A stretch of DNA of 64,000 nt from an uncultured Clostridia bacterium (GCA_946407065.1 CAMJMQ010000013.1:1-64000), one strand, 5' to 3'; numbered from the stretch's first letter, positions 17,090 to 25,002 are shown. Numbers and translations: made by a program. The notes: generated by a model from the letters alone, not told the origin.

Positions 17090-17401
17090 TTATGCTTTTG
17101 CGATCGCGTCGAGGATCGCGGTCTTGGGCTGTACACCGATCATACGCGCCGCCTCAGCGCCATCCTTAAAGACGATCAGTGTCGGCACGCTCATGATGCC
17201 GTACTCCATCGCGATGTCGCCGCACTCGTCGATGTCGACCTTGTACACCGCATAGAAGCCGTCGCTCTCAGCGCCGATCTCTTCGACCGTGGGGGTCAGC
17301 ATCTTACACGGACCGCACCATGTCGCAAAGAAATCGACCAGTGTGACGCCGCTCTTGATTTTCTCAGCAAAATTACTGTCATTTAAATGTTCTACTGCCA
17401 T
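17090..17401 (-). CDS. trxA: Thioredoxin
   Basis: 103 residues; GGAGG 8 nt before ATG 17401. The active site FFATWCGPCKM has Cys29 and Cys32. The thioredoxin fold is complete (VDIDECGDIAMEYGIMSVPT with the cis-Pro). It reduces protein disulfides in the cytoplasm and is recycled by thioredoxin reductase, encoded divergently 113 bp away. Confidence 0.96.
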   Translation of the reverse strand: MAVEHLNDSNFAEKIKSGVTLVDFFATWCGPCKMLTPTVEEIGAESDGFYAVYKVDIDECGDIAMEYGIMSVPTLIVFKDGAEAARMIGVQPKTAILDAIAKA

Positions 17402-17514
17402 GATTTGTACCTCCGTTTATAATTTGAGCTGATTATAGCATATTATATCCGCAAAGTCTATCAATAATTTATGAACAAATCGAAATAATAATACTAAATA
17501 AAGGAGTGTTGACT

Positions 17515-18483
17515 ATGTACGATCTTATCATCATCGGAGGCGGCGTCGCGGGCATGACCGCCGCGATCTACGCCGCGCGTTCGGGACTGTCTACGCTGAT
17601 CATTGAAAAGGCGGGCTTCGGCGGACAGGCGGCGCTCACCGCCAAAATAGAGAACTATCCCTCCTACAAAGAGATCGACGGCTTTCAGCTCGCCGCGGAT
17701 ATCAAGGCTCAGGTCGACGCGCTGGGCGTAGAGAGCCTATCTGCGCAGGTGCAAAGCCTGACAAAAAAAGAGGACATCTTCACCGTCACGACCGACAGCG
17801 ACAGCTATCAGTCCAAAGCCGTCATCATCGCCAACGGCGTTCGCCGCAGAGAGCTGGGCATCCCCGGTGAGGATGAATTCCGCGGACGCGGCATCAGCTG
17901 GTGCGCGGTATGCGACGGCGGCTTCTTCCGCAAAAAGAAAACCGCTGTCATCGGCGCGGGCAACTCGGCGCTGAGCGACGCGATCTATCTCTCCAACCTC
18001 TGTGAAGAGGTCTATCTGATCTTCCGTCGCGACTATCCCACCGCGACCAAGAGCTATATGGACAAGCTCGAAAACATCGATAACATCCACCTCATGCCGC
18101 GCCATATCCCCGTCGAGATCAAGGGCGAACGCCTTGTCACCTCGCTCACGATCAAGAATATCGACAGCGGTGAAGAGACCGACCTCGCCGTCAACGGCGT
18201 ATTTGAGGCGATCGGTCTGATCCCCGATAACGATGTTTTCGCCGAGCTTGCCGAGCTGGACGAGAACGGTTATCTGATCACCGACAACGAGATGCGCACC
18301 AAGACACCCGGACTGTTCGCCGCGGGTGATACGCGCCAAAAGTCCCTGCGCCAGATCGTGACCGCGTGCTCCGACGGCGCTCAGGCTGCTACCGCGGCGC
18401 ATGACTACATTTCGGATACTCGCTTGCGCTCAAACATCGATACAATTCCTCAGTCACCTAACGGTGACAGCTCCTTTTCCTAA
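17515..18483 (+). CDS. trxB: Thioredoxin reductase-like FAD oxidoreductase with repeat-derived tail
   Basis: 322 residues from ATG 17515 (AAGGAG at suitable spacing). The FAD-binding fold starts with MYDLIIIGGGVAGMTAAIYA. The redox-active motif SWCAVCDG places Cys at about 130 and 133, and the second nucleotide-binding site is VIGAGNSALSDAIYL. GLFAAGDTR is the usual C-terminal FAD contact. The last 20 or so residues, after AAHDYIS (ending IDTIPQSPNGDSSFS), are not typical of the family. They are encoded by a fragment of MITE family A. Divergence from trxA supports a thioredoxin reductase role, although ferredoxin-dependent reductases look similar. Confidence 0.9.
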   Translation: MYDLIIIGGGVAGMTAAIYAARSGLSTLIIEKAGFGGQAALTAKIENYPSYKEIDGFQLAADIKAQVDALGVESLSAQVQSLTKKEDIFTVTTDSDSYQSKAVIIANGVRRRELGIPGEDEFRGRGISWCAVCDGGFFRKKKTAVIGAGNSALSDAIYLSNLCEEVYLIFRRDYPTATKSYMDKLENIDNIHLMPRHIPVEIKGERLVTSLTIKNIDSGEETDLAVNGVFEAIGLIPDNDVFAELAELDENGYLITDNEMRTKTPGLFAAGDTRQKSLRQIVTACSDGAQAATAAHDYISDTRLRSNIDTIPQSPNGDSSFS

Positions 18484-18495
18484 AAGGAGCCTAAG
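18421..18495. repeat. MITE family A fragment spanning the trxB end and alkD ribosome binding site
   Basis: Contains CATCGATACAATTCCTCAGTC and GACAGCTCCTTTT..AAAAGGAGCC, matching the interior of the elements at 2920-3081 and 51417-51839 in inverted orientation. The outer terminal repeats are missing. It supplies the last codons and stop of trxB and the AAAGGAG in front of the next gene. Confidence 0.7.
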
Positions 18496-18498
18496 TAA

Positions 18499-19182
18499 AT
18501 GATGACCGCAATAAAAAAGCGTTTGTTCAACCTACAGGACAAGGGCTATCAGGCGGGCTCCGTCAAGCTGAATCCGTCTGTCGATCCCGATACCATCATC
18601 GGTGTAAGGATACCGGCTCTGCGACAACTCGCCAAGGAGCTGAAAGGGACGGATGAAGCGGCGAAATTTATCAAGGTTCTCCCGCATGAATACTTTGAAG
18701 AATACCAGCTCCACAGCTTCCTGATCGGCTTTATCAAGGATTTTGACGAGGCGTTACGACAGGCAGACCGCCTGCTGCCGTATCTGGGCAGCTGGGCGCT
18801 GACCGACTCCATGCGCTTCAAGGCGTTCGACCGTGACCCCGAGCGGCTCCTGTCGCAGGTCGACCGATGGTTGAAGGATGACCACCCTTATACTGTGCGC
18901 TACGGCATCCTATGCCTGATGAACTACTTTCTCGACGACCGATTCAAACAAGAATATCCCGATCGGGTCAGCAGGGTGCAAAGCGACGAATACTACGTCA
19001 GGATGATGCAGGCGTGGTATTTTGCCACCGCGCTCGCCAAGCAGTATGATGCCGTCCTGCCCTATCTGACCGAGCGTCGAATGGAGCCGTGGGTACATAA
19101 CAAAACAATCCAAAAGGCGATCGAGAGCTACCGTATCACAGCAGAGCAAAAAGCCTATCTGCGGACATTGAAAGTTAAGTAA
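18499..19182 (+). CDS. AlkD-like DNA alkylation repair protein
   Basis: 227 residues starting MMTAIKKRLFNLQD (ATG 18499 or 18502). An all-helical HEAT-like repeat protein of the AlkD/AlkC family: VRIPALRQLAKEL, HEYFEEYQLHSFLIGF, SWALTDSMRFKAF, VRYGILCLMNYFLDD, WYFATALAKQYDAVLPYL. The Trp and Asp residues (W..TDS, AWYFA) match AlkD glycosylases that remove N3- and N7-alkylpurines. Its ribosome binding site AAAGGAG (18484-18490) lies in the MITE fragment, 15 bp after the trxB stop, so translation appears to use repeat-derived sequence. Confidence 0.88.
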   Translation: MMTAIKKRLFNLQDKGYQAGSVKLNPSVDPDTIIGVRIPALRQLAKELKGTDEAAKFIKVLPHEYFEEYQLHSFLIGFIKDFDEALRQADRLLPYLGSWALTDSMRFKAFDRDPERLLSQVDRWLKDDHPYTVRYGILCLMNYFLDDRFKQEYPDRVSRVQSDEYYVRMMQAWYFATALAKQYDAVLPYLTERRMEPWVHNKTIQKAIESYRITAEQKAYLRTLKVK

Positions 19183-19205
19183 TCGTATCAAAATACTTAT
19201 CGGTT

Positions 19206-19253
19206 GAGATTGCAACAGCCCCTTGACGCGCGGTCAAGGGGCTTCGCAATGAC
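19206..19253. repeat. GAGATTGCC/CGCAATGAC palindromic repeat, copy 3
   Basis: GAGATTGCAAC and TTCGCAATGAC enclose the 10-bp stem GCCCCTTGAC/GTCAAGGGGC. It sits between two converging genes. Confidence 0.7.
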
Positions 19254-19260
19254 GATAAAT

Positions 19261-19302
19261 AAAAAGCCGACGGTGAGTTATCCTCTCCGTCGGCGTTATT
19301 TA
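19261..19302 (-). terminator. Terminator after the Na/Pi cotransporter gene
   Basis: GCCGACGG (19266-19273) pairs with CCGTCGGC (19287-19294); TTTTT follows on the minus strand. Confidence 0.8.
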
Positions 19303-19311
19303 TCGTATGGA

Positions 19312-20958
19312 TCAAACAGCGGCAGTGATGACGCCTGTCTGTCTGTTCGGGATCGCGAACGCTACGTTGATCGCGTGGTCGCCGATACGCTCGATATCGA
19401 TCAGCATGTTCAGGAAGGTCGTGCCCGCCTCGGCATTACACTCGCCCTTGTTCATGCGCTGGATGTGATTCTGCTTGTAGTCATCCTTGCAGTCATCCAC
19501 GCTGTCCTCCGCCTGGATGATCCGCTCGATCAGCTCGGGAGAACCGCCCTGCGCGTTGAACATCGCAAAGCTCAGCTCCATCAGGCTGCGGCACTTGTCG
19601 CTGATATCGCGCATCTCACCCATCGCCGTGTCGGAGAAGGTGAGGTTTTCATCGATGATGGTGCGCACATATTCGACAATGTTCTCGGCGTGGTCGCCGA
19701 TACGCTCCAGATCCTGAATCGCACTGTACATCGCCGCGACGATCTGTCTGTCGTGATCCTCGAGGTCGAGGGCGTTGATCTTGACGATATAATCGGTGAT
19801 CTCCTTAGAGAGATAGTCGATGACCTTCTCTCTGTCAAGCACCTTGTCGATCGAATCTTTGTCCCGATCGAAGAACGCGATCATCGCGCGGTTATAGTTC
19901 TTCTGCACCAGACGGCTCATGCGCGCGACTTCCTTCTCACACGCGAGCACCGCCATGGGAGGGGTGGTCAGGATACGGTTGTCGATGTATTCGACCGCCA
20001 TCTTGTCCTTCTCCGGATCCTCCTCGTAGGGCAGGATCTTCTGGGTCAGCTTCACCATCCAGTTGGAGAACGGCATCAACAGTACCATGTTGACGACATT
20101 GAAGAAGATGTGAGAAGCGGATACCTGCGCGGCAGCACTGTCGGGCAGGATCTTGGCGATCGTCTGCGAGACCGGGAGGATCATTGTCAGCGGCACCAGT
20201 ACGATCACACCGAACAGGGTAATAAGCAGGTTCAGGATCGCGACCTGTTTTGCGTTGCGCTTCGCGCCCGCGGCGGACAGGAACGCCGGCATACACGCGC
20301 CGAGGTTCATGCCGTAGACGATGAAGATCGCCTGATCGATGCCGATCGCGCCTGATAACGCCAGCGCCATCAGGATACCGACCGATGCAGACGAGCTCTG
20401 GATCACGGCGGTAATCGCCGTACCCAGCAGAATCCCGATAAAGGGATTATTGACGCTGGAGAGGATGTCGTTGATCATGCCGTTCTCGTTGAGGCTCTTC
20501 AACGCGCCGGACATCATGTCCATGCCGAAGAAGAGGATACCGAAGCCGGCTAAGATCTGACCGTAATACTTATAGTTGTTCTTCTTGACGAACATCATCA
20601 CGATAACGCCGATGAAGATGAACAGCGGCACGATGCTCGACATATCAAAGGACAACAGCACCGAGGTCATACAGGTACCGATCTTGGATCCGAAGAGGAT
20701 ACCGACCGTCTGTGCCAGCTCCATCATACCGGCGTTGGTAAAACCGACTACCATCGCCGCCGTCGCTGAGGAGCTTTGGATCACGGCGGTAACGACCAGA
20801 CCGACCAGCATGCCGAGATACTTGTTTGCGGTGATCTTCTCGAGCAGGTTACGCAGTTTGTTACCCGCGGCAAGCTCCAGACCGTCACCCATGTACTTCA
20901 TACCCAGGAAGAACAGTCCCAAGCCGCCGAGCACTTCAAATAAACTGAATATACTCAT
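19312..20958 (-). CDS. Na+/phosphate cotransporter with C-terminal PhoU-like domain
   Basis: 548 residues from ATG 20958 (GGAG 7 nt upstream; the ATG at 20970 overlaps this site). The N-terminal half has two inverted membrane repeats, each with the Na/Pi-cotransporter signature QSSSATAAMVVGF and QSSSASVGILMAL. The C-terminal 200 residues are helical PhoU-like (ILTTPPMAVLACEKEVARMS, IQDLERIGDHAENIVEYV, IDIERIGDHAINVA). Such proteins import or efflux phosphate using sodium, with the PhoU domain thought to regulate transport. Its promoter is at 21064-21092. Confidence 0.93.
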   Translation of the reverse strand: MSIFSLFEVLGGLGLFFLGMKYMGDGLELAAGNKLRNLLEKITANKYLGMLVGLVVTAVIQSSSATAAMVVGFTNAGMMELAQTVGILFGSKIGTCMTSVLLSFDMSSIVPLFIFIGVIVMMFVKKNNYKYYGQILAGFGILFFGMDMMSGALKSLNENGMINDILSSVNNPFIGILLGTAITAVIQSSSASVGILMALALSGAIGIDQAIFIVYGMNLGACMPAFLSAAGAKRNAKQVAILNLLITLFGVIVLVPLTMILPVSQTIAKILPDSAAAQVSASHIFFNVVNMVLLMPFSNWMVKLTQKILPYEEDPEKDKMAVEYIDNRILTTPPMAVLACEKEVARMSRLVQKNYNRAMIAFFDRDKDSIDKVLDREKVIDYLSKEITDYIVKINALDLEDHDRQIVAAMYSAIQDLERIGDHAENIVEYVRTIIDENLTFSDTAMGEMRDISDKCRSLMELSFAMFNAQGGSPELIERIIQAEDSVDDCKDDYKQNHIQRMNKGECNAEAGTTFLNMLIDIERIGDHAINVAFAIPNRQTGVITAAV

Positions 20959-21063
20959 TTTGAACTCCATTTTGTCAGCTTTTCAAAAAGAAAAGCAGTG
21001 CTAAAGGAGCATCGCAGCCGCAATACTCCGTTCCGTTATACAGGGTGTTTTTCAAATTACCCT

Positions 21064-21092
21064 ATGATAATAATACTAAATCGAAAAGTCAA
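21064..21092 (-). promoter_or_regulatory. Sigma-A promoter of the Na/Pi cotransporter gene
   Basis: On the minus strand TTGACT (21087-21092), 17-nt spacer, TATCAT (21064-21069). Confidence 0.6.
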
Positions 21093-21220
21093 TTATTTTC
21101 TAAATAAGAAAATTAAAAGAAAAATGCACAAAATCGGCAAAGTATACAAACCTTCCCTCTTTTGTGCATATAATATCACCAAAAAATCTTTATTCTTATA
21201 TTGTTCTTTCATCGGTAACG

Positions 21221-21499
21221 ATAGGGTGACAGGAATAATTCGAACCGTGGTTTTGACGGGCATATTTCCGCCTGCCCATTGTTAAAATCCTCGCGAACCC
21301 GTCAGGGTTCGCTGTGGTTTTGCCGCGGTCAGACAAAAATCTGCTCCGTCAAAACTCCGAAGGACTGAAAATGTGCAAGATTTCGAGCAAGTTTCGGTGC
21401 AGAAAGTGCAGGCAGGCTGGCGCCTGCCAAGATCGATAAGCCGAAAATTGCCGAAATATTGCCATTTTCAGCAGGTTCGGATTATTCCTGTCACCCTAT
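21221..21499. repeat. MITE-like element, family B
   Basis: 279 bp with 26-bp terminal inverted repeats: ATAGGGTGACAGGAATAAT then TCGAACC on the left; the right end in reverse complement is the same with one mismatch. The interior has inverted repeats such as GCGAACCC/GGGTTCGC and GCAGGCAGGC/GCCTGC. No transposase. It overlaps the last codons of the adjacent NUDIX gene. Confidence 0.8.
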
Positions 21500-21962
21500 G
21501 CTCGACCGCGTCATGCTCTGTGTCGAGGTAATCCTTTAGGAATGAAGGATAAAAGCGATGGTGTTCCAGCTCCTCGATCGGTACCCAAATCATACGTTCT
21601 TTATCATTGAAATGGGTATAGCTGTTGCTGTACAGCTCCTTTGTCCCGCGCGGCTTCATCAAAAAGTAGAATGATATCTCGTGACACGACAGCCCCTTGT
21701 CATAGGCGCCGTCGCCGTTCCAGAAGTTTTCGTGAATGACGGCAAGACGGTCGATCTCATACCGAACGCCTGTTTCCTCAGCCACCTCGCGCAAAACCGC
21801 CTGTTGAGCCGTTTCACCGTGATGGACGCCGCCGCCGACAGAATAGAGATACTCTTCTTTTTCATTTCCGACCAACAAAACACAACCGTCCTCGACGATG
21901 ATCGCGGCGGCTCGGTATCGGAACCAGTCTTTTCCCTCTGTAAAACAACAATCGCGAGTCAT
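21468..21962 (-). CDS. NUDIX hydrolase with repeat-encoded C-terminus
   Basis: About 164 residues from MTRDCCFTEG (ATG 21962; AGGAG 6 nt upstream, just past the rqcH stop). The Nudix box reads GGGVHHGETAQQ then AVLREVAEETG, with the catalytic REVAEE. The fold covers RAAAIIVEDGCVLLV to MIWVPIEEL. It would hydrolyse a nucleoside diphosphate linked to another moiety; substrate unknown. The last residues (about VTGIIRTC) are encoded by the terminal repeat of MITE family B, so the native C-terminus seems to have been replaced by insertion. The catalytic region is intact. Confidence 0.88.
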   Translation of the reverse strand: MTRDCCFTEGKDWFRYRAAAIIVEDGCVLLVGNEKEEYLYSVGGGVHHGETAQQAVLREVAEETGVRYEIDRLAVIHENFWNGDGAYDKGLSCHEISFYFLMKPRGTKELYSNSYTHFNDKERMIWVPIEELEHHRFYPSFLKDYLDTEHDAVEHRVTGIIRTC

Positions 21963-21973
21963 GTTTTCTCCTG

Positions 21974-23665
21974 TCATCGGGACGGTGTGTGCGGCTTCAC
22001 ATACACTGTGTTGTAGTGCACATAGATCACCTTGCCGGGCAGAGCGCCGTTGGGCTTGCTCACATTCTTGACGCGGGTATAATCGACCGGCACCTGCGCG
22101 CTGTCCCTGCCCTTGCTGTGTGCGGCGGCGATCTGTGCCGCCTCCATGATCGCGGTATCGCTGATCTCCTTGCCCTCGGCGCAGATGATCACGTGCGTGC
22201 CGTGGATGCCCTTGGTGTGCAGCCACATATCATTCTTTTGCGCCGTTTTCAGCGTCAAAAGATCATTCTGCTTATTGTTCCTGCCGACGAGTATTCGAAA
22301 GCCGTCGGAGCTTGTGTATTCGATCGGCGGCAGGGGCTTATCCTTGCGCTTAACATTCCCCTTCTGTGCCTTGAGATATCCTTGCTCTCTGAGCTCCGTG
22401 CGGATCGCGGACAGCTCCGATTCCGTTTCACAGCGCGACAGCTCATCCTGCACGCTCTCAATATAGCTGAGCTCCTCGGTCGCCTTTTCGATCTGCTCGG
22501 TGAGCATTGTTTCACGCGTCTTAGCCTTGTTATACTCCTTATAGAACCGCTGGGCGTTCATCGCGGGCGAGATCGTGGGATTGAGGCGGATCGTCAGCGG
22601 CGCGTTATCCTCGGCATAAAAGTTCTCCACCGTTACGGCGCTTGCTCCGCGCTCGATGCGGTACAGGTTCGCCTGCAAGAGGTCGCCTTTGATCCGCAGC
22701 TGTTCACGGTCGGCGCACTTCTTCAAGTCCGCTCGTTGCAGATTGATCTTGCGCGACAGGCGGTCGATGGTATTGCTCAGCAGCTTGCCGATATCGGCGG
22801 ACTTCGCCTTCATCCGCGCGAGGCGGTCACGATCGGAGAAGAAGGTGTCGAGCAGTTCGCTGTAGCTCTCAAAATGTCTGACATTCAACGCGCCCTCGTA
22901 CTGGCGCACATCCATAAAGCAAAAATCCATCGGCGAGCCGTCCGCCTTGTCAATCAAGGTCGGCTCTCCTTTGCCCTCTTCAACGAGCTTTTTCAATGCG
23001 CTGACCTGCGCTTGCATACCGTCCTTTTCGGCGCGATAGCACAGCTCACGCGCGACCATCGGCGAGATGCCTTGAATCGTGTTCAGCACCGCGCGGTCAT
23101 CGCCGCCGAGCGCTGTGATCCGCTCGACGATCTCCTCGGGCGTACATTCCTCGATACACAGCTTATCCTGCATACGGGGCAGCTCATACGGCATCTTCGG
23201 GAGCAGGACGCGCTCCTCGGATACCGAAAAATCGATCCTCCGCACCGTGTCGATGACCCTGTCCTCGCCGTCGGTGAGAACGGCATTGGAGTAGCGCCCC
23301 ATGATCTCGATATACAGCCGCAGCTGTTCGCGGTCGCCGATCTCATTGATCGCCTCAAAATGCAGGCACAAAACGCGCTCGTTCTTCGGCTGGGTGATAT
23401 CGCTGAGCCGTGCGCCGCCGAGGCGCTTTCTCAAAAGCATACACAGCATCGGCGGTACGGGAGGATTCTCGATCGAGCAGGCAGAGATATGCACCCTCGG
23501 CGCATCCGACAGGCGGATCAGCACCTTCTTTGCGCCGTCCTGCGTGCGAAACGCGAACACCAGCTCGTCACGCGCCGGCTGATAGATTTGATTGACGCGC
23601 GAGCCGATCAGTACGTCGCTCATCTCGCGCCGCACCATCGTCATCATAATGCCGTCAAATGCCAT
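21974..23665 (-). CDS. rqcH: RqcH/NFACT ribosome quality-control protein
   Basis: 563 residues; GGAGGTGA before ATG 23665. RqcH binds stalled 50S-peptidyl-tRNA complexes and directs C-terminal Ala tailing. Domains: NFACT-N (MAFDGIMMTMVRREM, SRVNQIYQPARDELVFAF), a helix-hairpin-helix region (GISPMVARELCYRA), a coiled-coil arm (about residues 280-400), and NFACT-R (YTSSDGFRILVGRNNKQND, WLHTKGIHGTHVII, HSKGRDSAQVPVDY). These match the Rqc2/RqcH family, formerly annotated as fibronectin-binding protein. Length is typical for Clostridia. Confidence 0.95.
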   Translation of the reverse strand: MAFDGIMMTMVRREMSDVLIGSRVNQIYQPARDELVFAFRTQDGAKKVLIRLSDAPRVHISACSIENPPVPPMLCMLLRKRLGGARLSDITQPKNERVLCLHFEAINEIGDREQLRLYIEIMGRYSNAVLTDGEDRVIDTVRRIDFSVSEERVLLPKMPYELPRMQDKLCIEECTPEEIVERITALGGDDRAVLNTIQGISPMVARELCYRAEKDGMQAQVSALKKLVEEGKGEPTLIDKADGSPMDFCFMDVRQYEGALNVRHFESYSELLDTFFSDRDRLARMKAKSADIGKLLSNTIDRLSRKINLQRADLKKCADREQLRIKGDLLQANLYRIERGASAVTVENFYAEDNAPLTIRLNPTISPAMNAQRFYKEYNKAKTRETMLTEQIEKATEELSYIESVQDELSRCETESELSAIRTELREQGYLKAQKGNVKRKDKPLPPIEYTSSDGFRILVGRNNKQNDLLTLKTAQKNDMWLHTKGIHGTHVIICAEGKEISDTAIMEAAQIAAAHSKGRDSAQVPVDYTRVKNVSKPNGALPGKVIYVHYNTVYVKPHTPSR

Positions 23666-23735
23666 GCTCTCACCTCCAAATAGCTTTTCAATATGTAACC
23701 ACTATTACGAATTCATCACGATTAAGGAAAAAATA

Positions 23736-23764
23736 TTTACTCTCAGAGTGTGTTTTGATATAAT
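23736..23764 (+). promoter_or_regulatory. Sigma-A promoter of the putative toxin mRNA
   Basis: TTTACT (23736-23741), 17-nt spacer, TATAAT (23759-23764). The predicted start is near 23771, giving a structured leader of about 106 nt before the small gene. Confidence 0.75.
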
Positions 23765-23773
23765 CGAACCGCA

Positions 23774-23839
23774 AGGAGTTATCTCCATAAACGGTAGACG
23801 GTTAACCCTCTCAATAGCGGAGGGCATATACCCTCCGCT
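23774..23839 (+). promoter_or_regulatory. Structured 5' leader of the putative toxin mRNA
   Basis: Two hairpins are visible. GGAG-TTAT-CTCC is at 23774-23785. A perfect 9-bp stem AGCGGAGGG/CCCTCCGCT with a CATATA loop is at 23816-23839. The CCCTCC arm is also complementary to the Shine-Dalgarno GGAGGG at 23863-23868, so the leader could switch between an open and a sequestered ribosome binding site. Confidence 0.5.
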
Positions 23840-23876
23840 CTATGCTCACACGCAGCAGGAAAGGAGGGTGAAGATA

Positions 23877-23942
23877 ATGGAATATGCAACGATCGTTACA
23901 TTGTTAATCATCATGTGTATCATTTTATCCATAAAAAAATAA
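23877..23942 (+). CDS. 21-residue hydrophobic peptide, putative type I toxin
   Basis: MEYATIVTLLIIMCIILSIK plus a final Lys: one short hydrophobic helix with a basic end, like membrane-acting type I toxins. The ribosome binding site AAGGAGGG is 8 nt before ATG 23877. The gene has its own sigma-A promoter and a structured leader. Its stop codon TAA lies in the stem of a bidirectional terminator shared with a convergent small RNA on the other strand. No homologous family is recognised. The very short length makes coding uncertain, but the strong ribosome binding site, promoter and convergent antisense promoter together are hard to explain otherwise. It could instead be a small membrane regulatory peptide. 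Confidence 0.65.
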   Translation: MEYATIVTLLIIMCIILSIKK

Positions 23943-23973
23943 CCGCCCTCTTGCCCAGCGCGGTTATTTTTTT
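23933..23973. terminator. Bidirectional terminator shared by toxin mRNA and antisense RNA
   Basis: AAAAAAATAACCGC on one side is mirrored by GCGGTTATTTTTTT on the other. It therefore gives a stem followed by a T-tract in both directions. Transcripts from the two promoters would be fully complementary across about 40 nt here. Confidence 0.8.
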
Positions 23974-24015
23974 CATAAACCAATTGGGCTAACCGTCTAT
24001 CGGATAGCTCCTTGT
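23933..24015 (-). ncRNA. Putative antisense antitoxin RNA (about 80 nt)
   Basis: The predicted transcript starts near 24015 from the promoter at 24022-24049 and ends at the shared terminator. No plausible coding frame. Its 5' half (CAAGGAG.TATC, then TAGACGGTTA.CC) closely resembles the 5' leader of the convergent toxin mRNA (23772-23807), so the locus is an inverted repeat around the small gene. The 3' ends overlap antisense. Confidence 0.6.
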
Positions 24016-24021
24016 AATTAT

Positions 24022-24049
24022 ATTATAATCCATTTTATGCATTTGTCAA
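24022..24049 (-). promoter_or_regulatory. Consensus sigma-A promoter of the putative antitoxin RNA
   Basis: On the minus strand TTGACA (24044-24049), 16-nt spacer, TATAAT (24022-24027). It begins 4 bp after the GNAT stop codon and points away from any gene except the toxin locus. Confidence 0.85.
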
Positions 24050-24052
24050 TTA

Positions 24053-24511
24053 CTATCGCAAAATATTCAATAGCTTTACGAATTTCCCGTACCTATCCTC
24101 GCCGATAAATACCACTTTATCAAATCCCAGATCGATATATAACTTCAATGCCGGATAATTATCTAAGTCCACACCGATAGACAGCTCGCTATATCCCTGT
24201 GCTTTTGCTTCTTCCATAATGAAAGAAACCAACTTTCTGCCGATACCCTGTCTTCTGTATCCTTCTTTGACGATCAGGCGAGATACATACAGCCTCTTTT
24301 CAGGGATCGTATAATCAGCGTCATCAGCGTCTTTTACCACAGATATCTCGCCGATAAACGTACCGTCGATCGTATAGACGTAAGTCGTCCTGTTGCCGTC
24401 GCACATTTCGCGATAAAACTGCTTTGCAAGATCGCTCTGCCGCTGCATATCCCAGATATTGCCGCATTTCTCAAAGTCATTGATGTCAAGTTTGATGATC
24501 TGAGTTTTCAT
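24053..24511 (-). CDS. GNAT-family N-acetyltransferase
   Basis: 152 residues from MKTQIIKLDIN (ATG 24511, GAGGA upstream). The acetyl-CoA-binding motif A is clear: LYVSRLIVKEGYRRQGIGRK (R-x-x-G-I-G) followed by LVSFIMEEAKAQG and YPALKLYIDLGF. The substrate is unknown. It starts 11 bp after the rlmH stop and is probably co-transcribed with it. Confidence 0.92.
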   Translation of the reverse strand: MKTQIIKLDINDFEKCGNIWDMQRQSDLAKQFYREMCDGNRTTYVYTIDGTFIGEISVVKDADDADYTIPEKRLYVSRLIVKEGYRRQGIGRKLVSFIMEEAKAQGYSELSIGVDLDNYPALKLYIDLGFDKVVFIGEDRYGKFVKLLNILR

Positions 24512-24522
24512 AGCAATCCTCA

Positions 24523-25002
24523 TTATTTATGATATTTCGTTCCTCTGGATATCTGGAACGCGCGGTAGAGCTGTTCGAGCAGCATCACGCGGCAGAGCTG
24601 ATGCGGGAAGGTCATCTTCCCCATGCTGAGCTTTAGATCCGCGCGCGCCTTGAGCTCGTCACTCAGTCCCCAACTGCCGCCGATGATCAAGTTGATCGTG
24701 CTGTGCGTCATGCTGATATCCTCGAGCTTTTGCGATAGCTCCTCAGAGCTGATGTTCCTGCCCTCCACGCACATCGCGATCACATAATCGCCCTTGCCGA
24801 GCTTCTGCATGATCCGCTCACTTTCGGCAGTGATGGTCTGTCTGATCTGCGCGTCGGACGGATCATCGCTTACGCGTTCTTCGCTGAGCTCCATAATATT
24901 CAATTTGCACAGCGGCTTCATCCGCTTGCTGTATTCCTCTACTGCGTCGCGCCAATACCGCTCCTTGAGCTTGCCGACGCAGATGATGTTGATCGTGAGC
25001 AT
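24523..25002 (-). CDS. rlmH: 23S rRNA (pseudouridine1915-N3)-methyltransferase RlmH
   Basis: 159 residues from MLTINIICVGKLKERYW (ATG 25002; AGGAG 8 nt upstream). A SPOUT methyltransferase that methylates pseudouridine 1915 in helix 69 of 23S rRNA. Diagnostic are YVIAMCVEGRNISSEE, INLIIGGSWGLSDELK (SAM-binding knot), SMGKMTFPHQLCRVMLLEQL and the invariant C-terminal RGTKYHK. Confidence 0.97.
   Translation of the reverse strand: MLTINIICVGKLKERYWRDAVEEYSKRMKPLCKLNIMELSEERVSDDPSDAQIRQTITAESERIMQKLGKGDYVIAMCVEGRNISSEELSQKLEDISMTHSTINLIIGGSWGLSDELKARADLKLSMGKMTFPHQLCRVMLLEQLYRAFQISRGTKYHK

Noticed and set aside
21989..23683. 564-codon open frame on the plus strand opposite rqcH
   Set aside because: It mirrors a well-conserved gene, lacks domain motifs and has His/Arg/Leu-rich content typical of antisense frames in this genome.
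23592..23876. Longer reading of the 21-residue toxin-like gene from 23592
   Set aside because: The longer frame crosses the rqcH start, the promoter and the hairpin leader; the ribosome binding site points to ATG 23877.
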